In this document: one piece after another, positions 17,464 to 26,621 of the stretch
Layout: each line of letters begins with the position of its first letter
Numbering within the stretch: position 1 is the first letter of the stretch
Source: Bordetella pertussis 18323
Lineage (GTDB): Bacteria; Pseudomonadota; Gammaproteobacteria; Burkholderiales; Burkholderiaceae_B
Reading direction: 5' to 3'
Assembly: GCF_000306945.1 (NCBI RefSeq)
Contig: NC_018518.1
Location: 1,488,001 to 1,552,000 of the forward strand
DNA: 64,000 bases
Program-made: the position numbers and the translations under genes
The notes under the pieces: generated by a model
The model's database searches: none
Seen by the model: the letters and a program-made list of their open reading frames with translations, nothing else
Told to the model about the DNA's origin: nothing

Positions 17464-18506
17464 TGTGAAGATTCAATAGGTTGTATGCATGGTTCATCCG
17501 AACCGGATTTGAGAAACTGGAAATCGCCACCCCCCCAGTTCACTCAAGGAGCCCGGCCGGATGAACACCCATAAGCATGCCCGATTGACCTTCCTACGTC
17601 GACTCGAAATGGTCCAGCAATTGATCGCCCATCAAGTTTGTGTGCCTGAAGCGGCCCGCGCCTATGGGGTCACCGCGCCGACTGTGCGCAAATGGCTGGG
17701 CCGCTTCCTGGCTCAGGGCCAGGCGGGCTTGGCCGATGCGTCCTCGCGCCCGACGGTCTCGCCCCGAGCGATTGCGCCGGCCAAGGCGCTGGCTATCGTG
17801 GAGCTGCGCCGCAAGCGGCTGACCCAAGCGCGCATCGCCCAGGCGCTGGGCGTGTCAGCCAGCACCGTCAGCCGCGTCCTGGCCCGCGCCGGTCTGTCGC
17901 ACCTGGCCGACCTGGAGCCGGCCGAGCCGGTGGTGCGCTACGAGCATCAGGCCCCCGGCGATCTGCTGCACATCGACATCAAGAAGCTGGGACGTATCCA
18001 GCGCCCTGGCCACCGGGTCACGGGCAACCGACGCGATACCGTTGAGGGGGCCGGCTGGGACTTCGTCTTCGTGGCCATCGATGACCACGCCCGCGTGGCC
18101 TTCACCGACATCCACCCCGACGAGCGCTTCCCCAGCGCCGTCCAGTTCCTCAAGGACGCAGTGGCCTACTACCAGCGCCTGGGCGTGACCATCCAGCGCT
18201 TGCTCACCGACAATGGCTCGGCCTTTCGCAGCCGCGCCTTCGCCGCGCTGTGCCATGAGCTGGGCATCAAGCACCGCTTTACCCGACCTTACCGCCCACA
18301 GACCAATGGTAAGGCCGAACGCTTCATCCAGTCGGCCTTGCGTGAGTGGGCTTACGCTCACACCTACCAGAACTCCCAACACCGAGCCGATGCCATGAAA
18401 TCCTGGCTACACCACTACAACTGGCATCGACCCCACCAAGGCATCGGGCGCGCTGTACCCATCTCCAGACTCAACCTGGACGAATACAACCTATTGACAG
18501 TTCACA
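17464..18506 (+). mobile_element. IS481 copy 2
   Basis: 1,043 bp with the same ends as copy 1 but in opposite orientation. Flanks are GCTAGC (17458-17463) and CCTAGC (18507-18512), sharing CTAGC but not the outer base. With copy 1 it makes an inverted pair 458 bp apart. Confidence 0.96.
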
Positions 18507-18511
18507 CCTAG
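17561..18511 (+). CDS. IS481 transposase (copy 2)
   Basis: 316 aa, identical in domain layout to copy 1 (two HTHs, D139, D217, E253). A GGT codon replaces GGC at residue 250, silent. It ends TVHT with the stop TAG in the target CTAG. Confidence 0.96.
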   Translation: MNTHKHARLTFLRRLEMVQQLIAHQVCVPEAARAYGVTAPTVRKWLGRFLAQGQAGLADASSRPTVSPRAIAPAKALAIVELRRKRLTQARIAQALGVSASTVSRVLARAGLSHLADLEPAEPVVRYEHQAPGDLLHIDIKKLGRIQRPGHRVTGNRRDTVEGAGWDFVFVAIDDHARVAFTDIHPDERFPSAVQFLKDAVAYYQRLGVTIQRLLTDNGSAFRSRAFAALCHELGIKHRFTRPYRPQTNGKAERFIQSALREWAYAHTYQNSQHRADAMKSWLHHYNWHRPHQGIGRAVPISRLNLDEYNLLTVHT

Positions 18512-18529
18512 CGCCGCCAGGCGCCGGCG

Positions 18530-18877
18530 CTATGCCGCGCGGCCGTCGTACTGATGCACGGCGACCGCGTCCAGGTCCACGTCGTCCAGGCAGCGGATAT
18601 TGATCGCCGCCATCGCCCGGCCTTGCTGGTCGACGCCTTCGCCATGGGTGTGGATGCCGCACGTGGGACAGAAGCGGTGCTTGATCAGGTGGCGGTTGAA
18701 GGTATAGGTGGCGATCTGTTCGTCGGGCGTGGCCAGCCGCAGGTGGCCGCGCGGCACGAACCACAGCAGCGCGCCCTTGCGCCGGCATATCGAGCAATTG
18801 CAGGACATGGCGCCTGTCAGTTCGCCTTCCACGTCGAATCGGATGGTGCCGCAATGGCAACTGCCGTGATAGTGCAT
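18530..18877 (-). CDS. GFA family glutathione-dependent formaldehyde-activating-like protein
   Basis: 115 aa. Zinc-binding cysteines follow the GFA/CENP-V pattern: GSCHCGTIRF near the start, SCNCSICRRKGALLW, and HRFCPTCGIHTHGEG. The fold binds two zinc ions. GFA itself speeds S-hydroxymethylglutathione formation, but most family members have unknown substrates. It lies 28 bp downstream of the MFS start region and is read in the same direction, possibly one operon. Confidence 0.9.
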   Translation of the reverse strand: MHYHGSCHCGTIRFDVEGELTGAMSCNCSICRRKGALLWFVPRGHLRLATPDEQIATYTFNRHLIKHRFCPTCGIHTHGEGVDQQGRAMAAINIRCLDDVDLDAVAVHQYDGRAA

Positions 18878-18905
18878 GGTGCGGGGCTCCTGTGCGGGTA
18901 AGGGA

Positions 18906-20345
18906 TCAATGCGCGTCGGCGGCCGGGGCGCTCGCGCCGGGCTGCGGGCGGCGCAGCAGCACGCCGGCCAGCAGCGCGGCCAGGGCGGCGAACACGGCGC
19001 CCACCGCGAAGGCAGCGTGATAGCCGCCGTTGAGCGCCGTCAGCACGTCGGCGCCGCCGGCGCGCAGGCTGGCGCTGCGGCCCGCCGCCAGGCTGGCCAG
19101 CACCGCCAGGCCCAGGGCGCCGCCCATCATGAACGAAGTGTTGACCACGCCGGATGCCAGGCCCGCTTCGCTGGGGTCCACATCGCTCATGGCGGCCAGC
19201 AGCACGGGGTTGAACGCGATGCCCGCGCCCAGGCCCAGCAGCAGCATGCCCGGCAGCACGTCGACGGCGAACGAGCCTGCGACCGGCGCGCGCGCGAACA
19301 GCGCCAGCCCCAGCGCCGCCACCAGCAGGCCGCACACCAGCGGCGCGCGGATGTCGAAGCGCATCACCAGCCTGGCCGACAGCCCCAGCGAGAACGCCGC
19401 CATGATGATATTGGCCGGCAGGAAGCCCAGCCCCACCTGCATGGCCGTGTAGCCCAGCACCAGCTGCATGTAGAGCGCCGAGATGAAGAACCAGGCGAAC
19501 ATGGCCGCGGCCCACAGCACGCCGACGATGTTGGCGGTGGCGACGTTGCGCAGCGCGAACAGCGACAGCGGCATCAACGGCGCCGGTACGCGCGCCTCGA
19601 TGCGCAGGAACAGCGCCAGCAGCGCGACCGCCAGCGCCAGCAGCCCGAGCGATTGGGGCGAGGTCCAGCCGGCCTCGTTGCCGTTGACCACCGCGTAGAC
19701 GGCCAGCATCAGCGAGGCGGTGATGGCTGCCGCGCCGGCCAGGTCCAGCCGTGGATGGCCCGTCGGGCCCTGGCTGGCCGGCAGCAGCGGCAGGCACAGC
19801 GCGTAGACCAGCGCCCCGATGGGCAGGTTGACCAGGAAGATCCAGTGCCAGCTCAGCGAGCTGGTCAGCAGGCCGCCCAGCAACACGCCGATGCTGCCGC
19901 CGCCGGCGCAGACGAAACCGTAGACGCCCATGGCGCGGGCGCGCTCGGCCGGCTCGGTGAACAGCGTCATGATCAGCGACAGGGCCACGGCCGAGACGAC
20001 CGCGCCGCCCAGGCCCTGCACCGCGCGCGCGGCCACCAGCATGGCCTGCCCCTGGGCCATCCCGCAGGCCAGCGAGGCCAGCGTGAACAGCGTCAGGCCG
20101 GCGAGGAACATGCGGCGCTGGCCCAGCAGGTCGCCCAGCCGTCCGCCCAGCAGCAGGAAGCCGCCGAAGGTCAGCATATAGGCGTTGACCACCCACACCA
20201 GCGACGCTTCGGTAAAGCCCAGGTCGGCCTTGATGGACGGCAGGGCGACGTTGACGATGGTCGTGTCCAGCACGATCATCAGCACGCCCAGGCACAGCAC
20301 CATGAGGGCCAGCCAGCGCTTGCGTTCGTCGAGAGTGTGGGGCAT
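18906..20345 (-). CDS. MFS transporter, DHA2 family (14-helix drug:H+ antiporter)
   Basis: 479 aa. It has 14 predicted membrane helices, motif A GGRLGDLLGQRRMFLAG, the substrate-motif region LDTTIVNVALPSIKADLGF, and motif C-like GGSIGVLLGGLLTSSLSWHW. These mark the EmrB/QacA subfamily of proton-driven efflux pumps in the inner membrane. No membrane-fusion partner is adjacent. The substrate is unknown. Confidence 0.9.
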   Translation of the reverse strand: MPHTLDERKRWLALMVLCLGVLMIVLDTTIVNVALPSIKADLGFTEASLVWVVNAYMLTFGGFLLLGGRLGDLLGQRRMFLAGLTLFTLASLACGMAQGQAMLVAARAVQGLGGAVVSAVALSLIMTLFTEPAERARAMGVYGFVCAGGGSIGVLLGGLLTSSLSWHWIFLVNLPIGALVYALCLPLLPASQGPTGHPRLDLAGAAAITASLMLAVYAVVNGNEAGWTSPQSLGLLALAVALLALFLRIEARVPAPLMPLSLFALRNVATANIVGVLWAAAMFAWFFISALYMQLVLGYTAMQVGLGFLPANIIMAAFSLGLSARLVMRFDIRAPLVCGLLVAALGLALFARAPVAGSFAVDVLPGMLLLGLGAGIAFNPVLLAAMSDVDPSEAGLASGVVNTSFMMGGALGLAVLASLAAGRSASLRAGGADVLTALNGGYHAAFAVGAVFAALAALLAGVLLRRPQPGASAPAADAH

Positions 20346-20363
20346 GGATGCGATTCCTGGAGG

Positions 20364-20783
20364 TCAGCTGTTCATCTGGCCGCCGCTGATCATCCACGCC
20401 GTGCCGTGGCGGTCGACCAGCACGCCGAAGATTTCGGCCCAGAAGGTTTTCTGCAGCGGCATGGTGACCTGGCCGCCCTCGGCCAGCGCGTTGAAGATGC
20501 GCTGCGCGTCGGAGACGGTCGGGTAGACGAGCGACAGCGAAAAGCCTTTCTTGCCTTCGTACGGGCATTGGCTGTTGCTGTCGGAGGCCATCAGCAGCTG
20601 GTCATCGAGGCGCAGGCGCGCGTGCATGATCAGATCGCGGTCCTGCGGCTTGCAGGGCATCTCGGGCGGGCTTTCGCCGTAGGTGATCAAGGCGTCCAGC
20701 TTGCCGCCCAGGATGCGCTCGTACAGGCGCATGACCTCGGCGCAATCGCCGTCGAACATGAGATACGCGGAAATTTACGGCAT
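20364..20783 (-). pseudogene. PhnB-like VOC family protein with nonsense codon 3
   Basis: The best start, ATG at 20781-20783, follows GGAGG at good spacing but meets TAA at 20775-20777 (codon 3). The frame then continues ISAYLMFDGDCAEVMRLYER, the usual PhnB beginning, to the stop at 20364. An AAA to TAA change would explain it. The first usable ATG is 20759 (131 aa), which lacks a ribosome site and deletes the first beta strand. The rest is a normal glyoxalase/bleomycin-resistance-like fold (GEGGQVTMPLQKTFWAEIFG, DRHGTAWMISG). It follows the MFS gene's promoter side in the same direction. Confidence 0.75.
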
Positions 20784-20933
20784 GGTGTCATCCTCCGGAA
20801 GGTGGCCACGTCTCGTGGGGCGGGCCTTTTGAAGTGCTAATTTAATACAGGTTAGTCCTAAATTGCTAGTAATTTCAGGACGGCAAGCGGCGCCGCGGCG
20901 CACGTGGCGGGGCGATCGTGTCATCATAGGCCC

Positions 20934-21542
20934 ATGGCCGAGATTCCATTATTTCCATTGAGCAACGCCTTGTTTCCTGCGGGCGTGCTGCGCCTGCGGG
21001 TGTTCGAGATCCGTTATCTCGACATGGTCAGGCGCTGCATCGCCGACGGCTCCGAGTTCGGCGTCGTGGTGCTGGAGCAGGGCACCGAAGTGCGCCGCCC
21101 CGATGGCCGCGAGGTGCTGGCGCGCGCCGGCACCATGGCGCGCATCGACCATTGGGAAGCGCCCATGCCGGCGCTGCTGGAACTGGCCTGCACCGGTACC
21201 GGGCGATTCCGGCTGCACGCTTGTACCCAGGGCAAGTACGGCCTGTGGACCGGCCAGGCCGAGCCGGTGCCCGACGATGCGCCGCTGGAAGTGCCGCCGG
21301 AACTGGCGCGCAGCGCCTCGGCGCTGGGGCGCCTGATCGCCCGCCTGCAGCGCGAGGGCGTGCCGCCTCACATCATGCCCATGGCCGCGCCGTTCCGGCT
21401 CGACGACTGCGGCTGGGTGGCCGACCGCTGGGCCGAGATGCTGTCGCTGCCGCCGGCCGACAAGGCGCGTCTGCTATTGTTGCCGCCGCTGGACAGGCTG
21501 CGCGAGATCGACGCGGTGCTGGCCGCCGACGGGCACGCCTGA
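20934..21542 (+). CDS. LON substrate-binding domain protein
   Basis: 202 aa. The N-terminus IPLFPLSNALFPAGVLRLRVFEIRY is the Lon N-terminal (PUA-like) domain, here without ATPase or protease domains. Stand-alone LON-domain proteins are common in proteobacteria and have no settled role. The stop is 12 bp before the ParB-like gene, so the two are likely cotranscribed. Confidence 0.88.
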   Translation: MAEIPLFPLSNALFPAGVLRLRVFEIRYLDMVRRCIADGSEFGVVVLEQGTEVRRPDGREVLARAGTMARIDHWEAPMPALLELACTGTGRFRLHACTQGKYGLWTGQAEPVPDDAPLEVPPELARSASALGRLIARLQREGVPPHIMPMAAPFRLDDCGWVADRWAEMLSLPPADKARLLLLPPLDRLREIDAVLAADGHA

Positions 21543-21554
21543 GCCAGGCCCAAC

Positions 21555-22373
21555 ATGACGGGAACCATGACTATCCGGATCGACGAAGAACTGCGGGCCT
21601 ACATCGACCCGCTGACGCCTGACGAATACGCGGCGCTGGAGCAAAGCCTGCTGGCCGAGGGCTGCCGCGACGCGCTGGTGCTGTGGGGCGACCTGCTGGT
21701 CGACGGCCACAACCGCCACGCCATTTGCAGCAAGCACGGTATCGCTTTCAATACGGTGCAGAACACGCGCCTGCAGTCCATGGACGATGTACGGCTATGG
21801 ATGATAGACAACCACCTGGGGCGGCGCAGTGTGTCGGACTTCCAGCGCGGGGTGCTGGCCCTGCGCAAGAAGGAGATCCTGGAAAGCCGGCGCCAGGCCG
21901 GCGAAGGGGACGCCGCGCCGGCCGGCGGCGACGGGCCTGCGCCGCTGACGCGCCAGACGCTGGCGCGCCAGGCGCGCCTGAGCAGCGCGACCCTGGGCCA
22001 GATCGAGAAAATCCGCCAGCAGGCCGCGCCCGAACTGGTGCGCGCGGTGCAAAGCGGCGAGATTTCCATCAATGCCGCCGCGGCGGTGGCGACCTTGCCG
22101 GCGCCGCAGCAGGCGGCCGCGGCCGCGGGCGGGCGCGGCGAGCTGCGCGCCGCCGCGCGCCAGGTGCGCGAGGCGCGCCTGCCGGTACGCCGGGCGCCCG
22201 AAGCCGAACCGGCGCCCGCGGCCGAGCTGCGCGTGGTGGACGACTATCCCGCCGAGGTGGCGCGGCTGGACCGCCTGGTGGCGCAACTGGCCGAAGAGCG
22301 CGACGCTCTGAAGAAGAAAGTGGTTCAGCTGACCGTGGCGCTGGCCGAGGCGCGCGCCAAGCCGGGCGACTGA
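21555..22373 (+). CDS. ParB-like nuclease-domain protein with coiled coil
   Basis: 272 aa. Residues about 5-85 resemble the ParB/Srx N-terminal fold: EYAALEQSLLAEGCRDALVLW and LLVDGHNRHAICSKHGI (the [D/E]GxxR-like ligand loop). A helical middle (DNHLGRRSVSDFQRGVLALRK, then an HTH-like segment LTRQTLARQARLSSATLGQI) and a C-terminal Lys-rich coiled coil (ERDALKKKVVQLTVAL) follow. Similar chromosomal proteins are annotated as plasmid partition-related, yet no ParA is nearby. The molecular role is unknown. Confidence 0.75.
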   Translation: MTGTMTIRIDEELRAYIDPLTPDEYAALEQSLLAEGCRDALVLWGDLLVDGHNRHAICSKHGIAFNTVQNTRLQSMDDVRLWMIDNHLGRRSVSDFQRGVLALRKKEILESRRQAGEGDAAPAGGDGPAPLTRQTLARQARLSSATLGQIEKIRQQAAPELVRAVQSGEISINAAAAVATLPAPQQAAAAAGGRGELRAAARQVREARLPVRRAPEAEPAPAAELRVVDDYPAEVARLDRLVAQLAEERDALKKKVVQLTVALAEARAKPGD

Positions 22374-23299
22374 GCGTCGGCTGGGGCCGTGCCGCGCAAG
22401 CGCGCCGCGTCGCGCAGCGGCGGCGCGCCGCACAGGCGGCTGTATTCGCGGCTGAATTGCGACGCGCTTTCGTAGCCGACCCGGTGGGCGGCCGCGCCGG
22501 CGTCCAGGGTTTCGGCCACCATCAGCCGGTGCGCCTCGTGCAGGCGCAGCTGCTTCTGGTATTGCAGCGGGCTGAGCGCGGTGACGGCCTTGAAATGGTG
22601 ATGCAGCGACGACACGCTCATGTTGACGGTCGTGGCCAGGTGTTCCACGCGCAGCGGCTGCGCGTAGTGCCGGCGCAGCCAGTCGATGGCGCGCGCGATC
22701 TGCAGCGCCGTGCCCTCGGCGCGCGCGATGTGGCGCAGCCGCCCGCCCATCGGACCGGACAGCAGGCGGTAGTGGATTTCGCGCTCGATCAACGGGGCCA
22801 GCACCGGGATGTCGGCCGGCGTGTCGAGCAGGCGCGCCAGGCGCAGCACGGCGTCGAGCAAGGGCTCGGTCAGGCGCGCGAGCGTCAGGCCGCGGCGCAG
22901 CGGCTGGCCGGCCGGCGGGGCGCCCAGCTCGCTGATCAGGCCGGCGATGCGGTGCGGATCCAGGTCGAGCGCAAAGCACAGGTAGGGCGTGCCCGGGGTG
23001 GCCAGCGTGACGCGCGAGGCCACCGGCAGGTCGAACGAGGTCAGCAGGTAGTGCGAGGTGTCGTATTCGTAGACGTCGTCGCCCAGCTGCACGCGCTTGG
23101 CGCCCTGCGCCAGCAGCGCCAGCGACGGCCGGTAGAAGCTGACGTTCAGTTCGGTCGGGCTGGACGAACGGTAGAAGTTCAGGCCCGGCAGGGCGGTCGC
23201 GGTGCTGCCGTCGGCCGGCGTATGCCGTTCGATCAGGCTGGCCAGTTCGTCGTGGCGCGGCGGCGGGCTGGCGGATGGGGAGTCGGGCAGGGCGCTCAT
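22325..23299 (-). CDS. AraC family transcriptional regulator (AraC_N type)
   Basis: 324 aa. An AraC-N-type cupin half (LNFYRSSSPTELNVSFYRPS, YLLTSFDLPVASRV) is followed by two HTHs (LRVEHLATTVNMSVSSLHHHFK and GAAAHRVGYESASQFSREYSR). Its 3' end overlaps the convergent ParB-like gene by 49 bp. It faces the Mo-hydroxylase/XdhC operon end-to-start but is read in the same direction, 28 bp downstream. The effector is unknown. Confidence 0.88.
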   Translation of the reverse strand: MSALPDSPSASPPPRHDELASLIERHTPADGSTATALPGLNFYRSSSPTELNVSFYRPSLALLAQGAKRVQLGDDVYEYDTSHYLLTSFDLPVASRVTLATPGTPYLCFALDLDPHRIAGLISELGAPPAGQPLRRGLTLARLTEPLLDAVLRLARLLDTPADIPVLAPLIEREIHYRLLSGPMGGRLRHIARAEGTALQIARAIDWLRRHYAQPLRVEHLATTVNMSVSSLHHHFKAVTALSPLQYQKQLRLHEAHRLMVAETLDAGAAAHRVGYESASQFSREYSRLCGAPPLRDAARLRGTAPADAQSPGLARASASATVS

Positions 23300-23327
23300 C
23301 GGTGGGGGGCGGGCTGGACTGGCATGC

Positions 23328-24380
23328 CTATAGCGTAGCGCACAGGCCCGCCTGGATCACGCCGGCGCCGCCGGGCTGGCGGGCCTTGCCGGCGGCCACG
23401 CTGGCGGCGGGCGGCAGCGGCGCGCCGTTCTTGCCGGCGACGATCTCGGCCATGATGGACAGGGCGATCTCCGGCGGCGTGCGGCTGCCGATGTAGATGC
23501 CGGCCGGGCCGCGCAGGCGCGCCAGTTGCGCCGGCGTCAGCCCGAAATGTTCGCGCAGGCGCGCCACGCGCCGCGCATGGTTGGCGCGCGAGCCCAGCGC
23601 GCCGACGTAGAAGGCCGGCGTCTGCAGGGCGTCGATCAGCGCCAGGTCGTCCAGCTTGGGGTCATGGGTCAGCGCGATGACGGCGGTGCGCGCGTCGGGC
23701 CGCGCGGCGATCACCATGTCGTCGGGCATCGCCGTGGTCAGCGCCACGCCCTCGACCTGCCATCCGGCGCGGTACTCCTGGCGCGGATCGCTGACCGTGA
23801 CGTCGAAGTCCAGCGCGATCGCCATTTCGCACAGGTAGCGCGACAGCTGGCCGGCGCCGACGACCAGCAGCCGGTGGCGCGGCCCGAGCACGCTGGCAAA
23901 GCCCGCGCCGTCCAGGCGCGGCTCGGCGTCGGCGGCGGCAGGCTCCAGCGTGACCGCGCCGTCGGCCAGGCGCACGCTGCGCCGCACGGTCTGGGTCTGG
24001 TGCGCGCGCAGTCGGGCCAGCAGGTCCGCGAGCCGGCTGTGCGCGCCCAGCGGCTCGAGCACCAGCTGCAGCGTGCCCCCGCAGGGCAGCCCGAAGCGGC
24101 GCGCCTGCTCGCCGTCCACGCCGTAGGTGGCCAGCGCCGGGCGGGCGCCGGGGCACAGCGCGGCGATGCCGCGCTGGCGGATCTGGTCGATCAGGTCGTC
24201 CTCGATGCAGCCGCCCGACACCGAGCCGGCCACCGCGCCATCGGCGCGGATGGCCATCATGGCACCGGGCGGGCGCGGCGATGAGCCCCAGGTGCGCGCC
24301 ACGGTCAGCAGCACGGCGGCCTGGCCGGCGTCCAGCCAGGACTGGGCGGTCTGCAGCACGTACAGGTCGGCGGCTTGCAT
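23328..24380 (-). CDS. XdhC family molybdenum-hydroxylase maturation protein
   Basis: 350 aa. The N-terminal XdhC domain (LLTVARTWGSSPRPPGAMMAI, SVSGGCIEDDLI) and C-terminal Rossmann-like domain (HRLLVVGAGQLSRYLCEMAI, ALTHDPKLDDLALIDAL, YVGALGSRANHARR) are complete. XdhC proteins bind molybdenum cofactor, promote its sulfuration and insert it into xanthine-dehydrogenase-type enzymes in the cytoplasm. The start at 24380 is chosen for its AGGAG at 8 bp; an ATG at 24395 overlaps the upstream gene. It is the last gene of the operon with the two hydroxylase subunits. Confidence 0.9.
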   Translation of the reverse strand: MQAADLYVLQTAQSWLDAGQAAVLLTVARTWGSSPRPPGAMMAIRADGAVAGSVSGGCIEDDLIDQIRQRGIAALCPGARPALATYGVDGEQARRFGLPCGGTLQLVLEPLGAHSRLADLLARLRAHQTQTVRRSVRLADGAVTLEPAAADAEPRLDGAGFASVLGPRHRLLVVGAGQLSRYLCEMAIALDFDVTVSDPRQEYRAGWQVEGVALTTAMPDDMVIAARPDARTAVIALTHDPKLDDLALIDALQTPAFYVGALGSRANHARRVARLREHFGLTPAQLARLRGPAGIYIGSRTPPEIALSIMAEIVAGKNGAPLPPAASVAAGKARQPGGAGVIQAGLCATL

Positions 24381-24391
24381 GGCGATGCTCC

Positions 24392-26608
24392 TCATGCCTT
24401 GACGGTGGTGCCCAGCGGCAGCGTGCGCAGGCGCTGGCCGGTGGCCTGGGCGATGGCGTTGGCCAGGGCCGGCGCCAGCGGCGGCACGCCCGGCTCGCCC
24501 ACGCCGGTGGGCGGCTGCGTGGACGGCGCGATATGCACTTCGACGGCCGGCATTTCGGCCAGGCGCAGCACCGGGTAGTCGTGGAAGTTGCTCTGCTCGA
24601 CCGCGCCGTCCTTCAGCGTGATGGCGCCGTGCAGGGCGGTGGACAGGGCAAAGCCGATGCCGCCTTCCATCTGCGCGCGCACCACGTCCGGATTGACGGC
24701 CAGGCCGCAATGCACGGCGGCGCATACGACCCGGTCCACCTTGAGCGCGCCGTCGGCGGCAATGGTCACTTCGACCACCTGCGCCATCACCGAGCGGAAC
24801 GATTCATGCACCGCCACGCCGCGGCCGCGGCGCGTGCCTGGCGCGCCGGCCGCCAGCGGTTCGCGCCAGCCGGCGCGGGCGGCCGCCAGTTGCAGCACTT
24901 CGCGGTGGCGCGGGTGCGCGGCCAGCAGGGCCAGGCGATAGGCCACCGGGTCCTGGCCGGCCGCCACGGCGGCCTCGTCGATCAGGGTTTCGGCGGAGAA
25001 CGCCGTATGCGTGTGCCCCACCGAGCGGTACCACAGGACCGGCACGGGCACATCGGTGGGCGTATGCAGCTCCACCTGCAGGTTGGGCACCGCGTAGGCG
25101 AGGTCGGACAGGCCCTCGACCGAGACCGGGTCGACGCCGTCGCGCACCCAGTCCGCCAGCGGCGTGCCCAGCAGGATCGATTGGCCGGCCATGCGCACGT
25201 GCACCGCCTGCAGCGCGCCGTCGGCGCCGAGCGCCAGCCGCGCGCGGTGCAGGTTGAGCGGCCGGTAGTAGCCGGCGCGCATGTCGTCCTCGCGCATCCA
25301 CACCAGCTTGACCGGCGCGTTCAGGCCCTGGGCGCGCGCGGTGCGCGCGATGGCGACCGCCTCCAGCAGGTAGTCGGCATGCGAGCTGGCGCGGCGGCCG
25401 AAGCTGCCGCCGGCGTACAGCTGGGTCAAGGTGATGCGCTCGGCCGGCATGCCGAGATACTGCGCGATGGCGCGCTGGTCGGCCGTCTGGAACTGCTCGC
25501 CGTTCCAGATCTCGCAGCGTTCGTCGTCCAGCCGCACCAGGCAGTTCAGCGGCTCCATGGCCGCATGCGCAAGATACGGATACGTGTATTCGGCCTCGAT
25601 GACCTTGGCCGCGCCCGCGAAGGCGGCGTCGATGTCGCCCTTGCGCGCCGCCATGCTGCCGGGCCGGCCGACGGCCTCGCGGTACCGGGCCAGGATGTCG
25701 GCGCTGCCCTGGCGGTAGGCCGGGCCCTCGTCCCACTCGATCCGCAGCGCATCGCGCCCGGCCCGCGCGGCCCAGGTATTGGTGGCCAGCACGGCCACGC
25801 CGGCGTGGCGCAGCGCAGCGCCGCCGAAGCGGACCACGGCGCGCACGCCGGGCACCGCCCGGGCGGCGGCGTCATCGACGCGCGCCACCGCCGCGCCCAG
25901 GCGCGGCGCATGCGCCACCACCGCCACCAGCATGCCGGGCAGCTTCATGTCCTGCGTGTAGAGGGCGCTGCCGTCGCTCTTGGCGGCGCTGTCGACGCGC
26001 GGCAGGCGATGCTTGCCGATCAGCCGGAAGCGGGCCGGGTCCTTGAGCGGCACGTCCTCGGGCACGGGCGAGCGCGCGGCGGCCTCGGCCAGCTCGCCGA
26101 AGCCGGCGCGGCGTCCCGAGGCCGGGTGGCTGAGCACGCCCTCGGCCACCTCGATCGTGTCGGCCGGCACTTGCCAGCGCTGTGCGGCGGCTTGCACCAG
26201 CATGGCGCGCGCGGTGGCGCCGGCGCGCCGCATGGGTTCCCACGAATCGAACATGGCGGTGCTGCCGCCGGTGCCCTGCAGGCCGCCCAGCGCCTGGTTG
26301 CCGTAGCGCGCGCTGTCGGCCGGGGCGCCCTCGACGCGCACCTGGCGCCAATCGGCGTCGAGCTCCTCGGCCAGCAGCGTGGCCAGGCCGGTATAGGCTC
26401 CCTGGCCCATCTCCAGGTGCTTGGCCAGGACGGTGACCCGGCCGTCGGCGCCGATGCGCACGAAGGCGTTGGCGGCGAAACCGTCGCCCGCCTGCGGGCC
26501 GGCGGCCATGGCGCGGCGGGCCAGCGGCGGCAGCGACAGGCCCAGCAGCAGGCCGCCGGCGCCTTGCACGAAACGGCGCCGGCTCAGGTTCTGGATGGCG
26601 ATGCGCAT
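24392..26608 (-). CDS. Molybdopterin-binding aldehyde/xanthine oxidase-family large subunit (IorB-like), Tat-exported
   Basis: 738 aa. A Tat signal (LSRRRFVQGAGGLLLGLSLP) directs the folded enzyme to the periplasm. The body follows isoquinoline 1-oxidoreductase beta subunits: MGQGAYTGLATLLAEEL, LYAGGSFGRRASSHADYL, and the catalytic-Glu motif PPTGVGEPGVPPLAPALANA near the C-terminus. It works with the [2Fe-2S] protein encoded 13 bp upstream, hydroxylating an aldehyde or N-heterocycle; the substrate is unknown. No cytochrome subunit is encoded in the cluster. The stop is 11 bp from the XdhC start. Confidence 0.9.
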   Translation of the reverse strand: MRIAIQNLSRRRFVQGAGGLLLGLSLPPLARRAMAAGPQAGDGFAANAFVRIGADGRVTVLAKHLEMGQGAYTGLATLLAEELDADWRQVRVEGAPADSARYGNQALGGLQGTGGSTAMFDSWEPMRRAGATARAMLVQAAAQRWQVPADTIEVAEGVLSHPASGRRAGFGELAEAAARSPVPEDVPLKDPARFRLIGKHRLPRVDSAAKSDGSALYTQDMKLPGMLVAVVAHAPRLGAAVARVDDAAARAVPGVRAVVRFGGAALRHAGVAVLATNTWAARAGRDALRIEWDEGPAYRQGSADILARYREAVGRPGSMAARKGDIDAAFAGAAKVIEAEYTYPYLAHAAMEPLNCLVRLDDERCEIWNGEQFQTADQRAIAQYLGMPAERITLTQLYAGGSFGRRASSHADYLLEAVAIARTARAQGLNAPVKLVWMREDDMRAGYYRPLNLHRARLALGADGALQAVHVRMAGQSILLGTPLADWVRDGVDPVSVEGLSDLAYAVPNLQVELHTPTDVPVPVLWYRSVGHTHTAFSAETLIDEAAVAAGQDPVAYRLALLAAHPRHREVLQLAAARAGWREPLAAGAPGTRRGRGVAVHESFRSVMAQVVEVTIAADGALKVDRVVCAAVHCGLAVNPDVVRAQMEGGIGFALSTALHGAITLKDGAVEQSNFHDYPVLRLAEMPAVEVHIAPSTQPPTGVGEPGVPPLAPALANAIAQATGQRLRTLPLGTTVKA

Positions 26609-26621
26609 GATGATTGCTCCC

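Noticed and set aside
15963..18506. Composite transposon carrying GNAT between IS481 copies 1 and 2
   Set aside because: The outer flanks differ (GCTAGC versus CCTAGC) and the GNAT gene is truncated, so independent insertion or rearrangement fits better.
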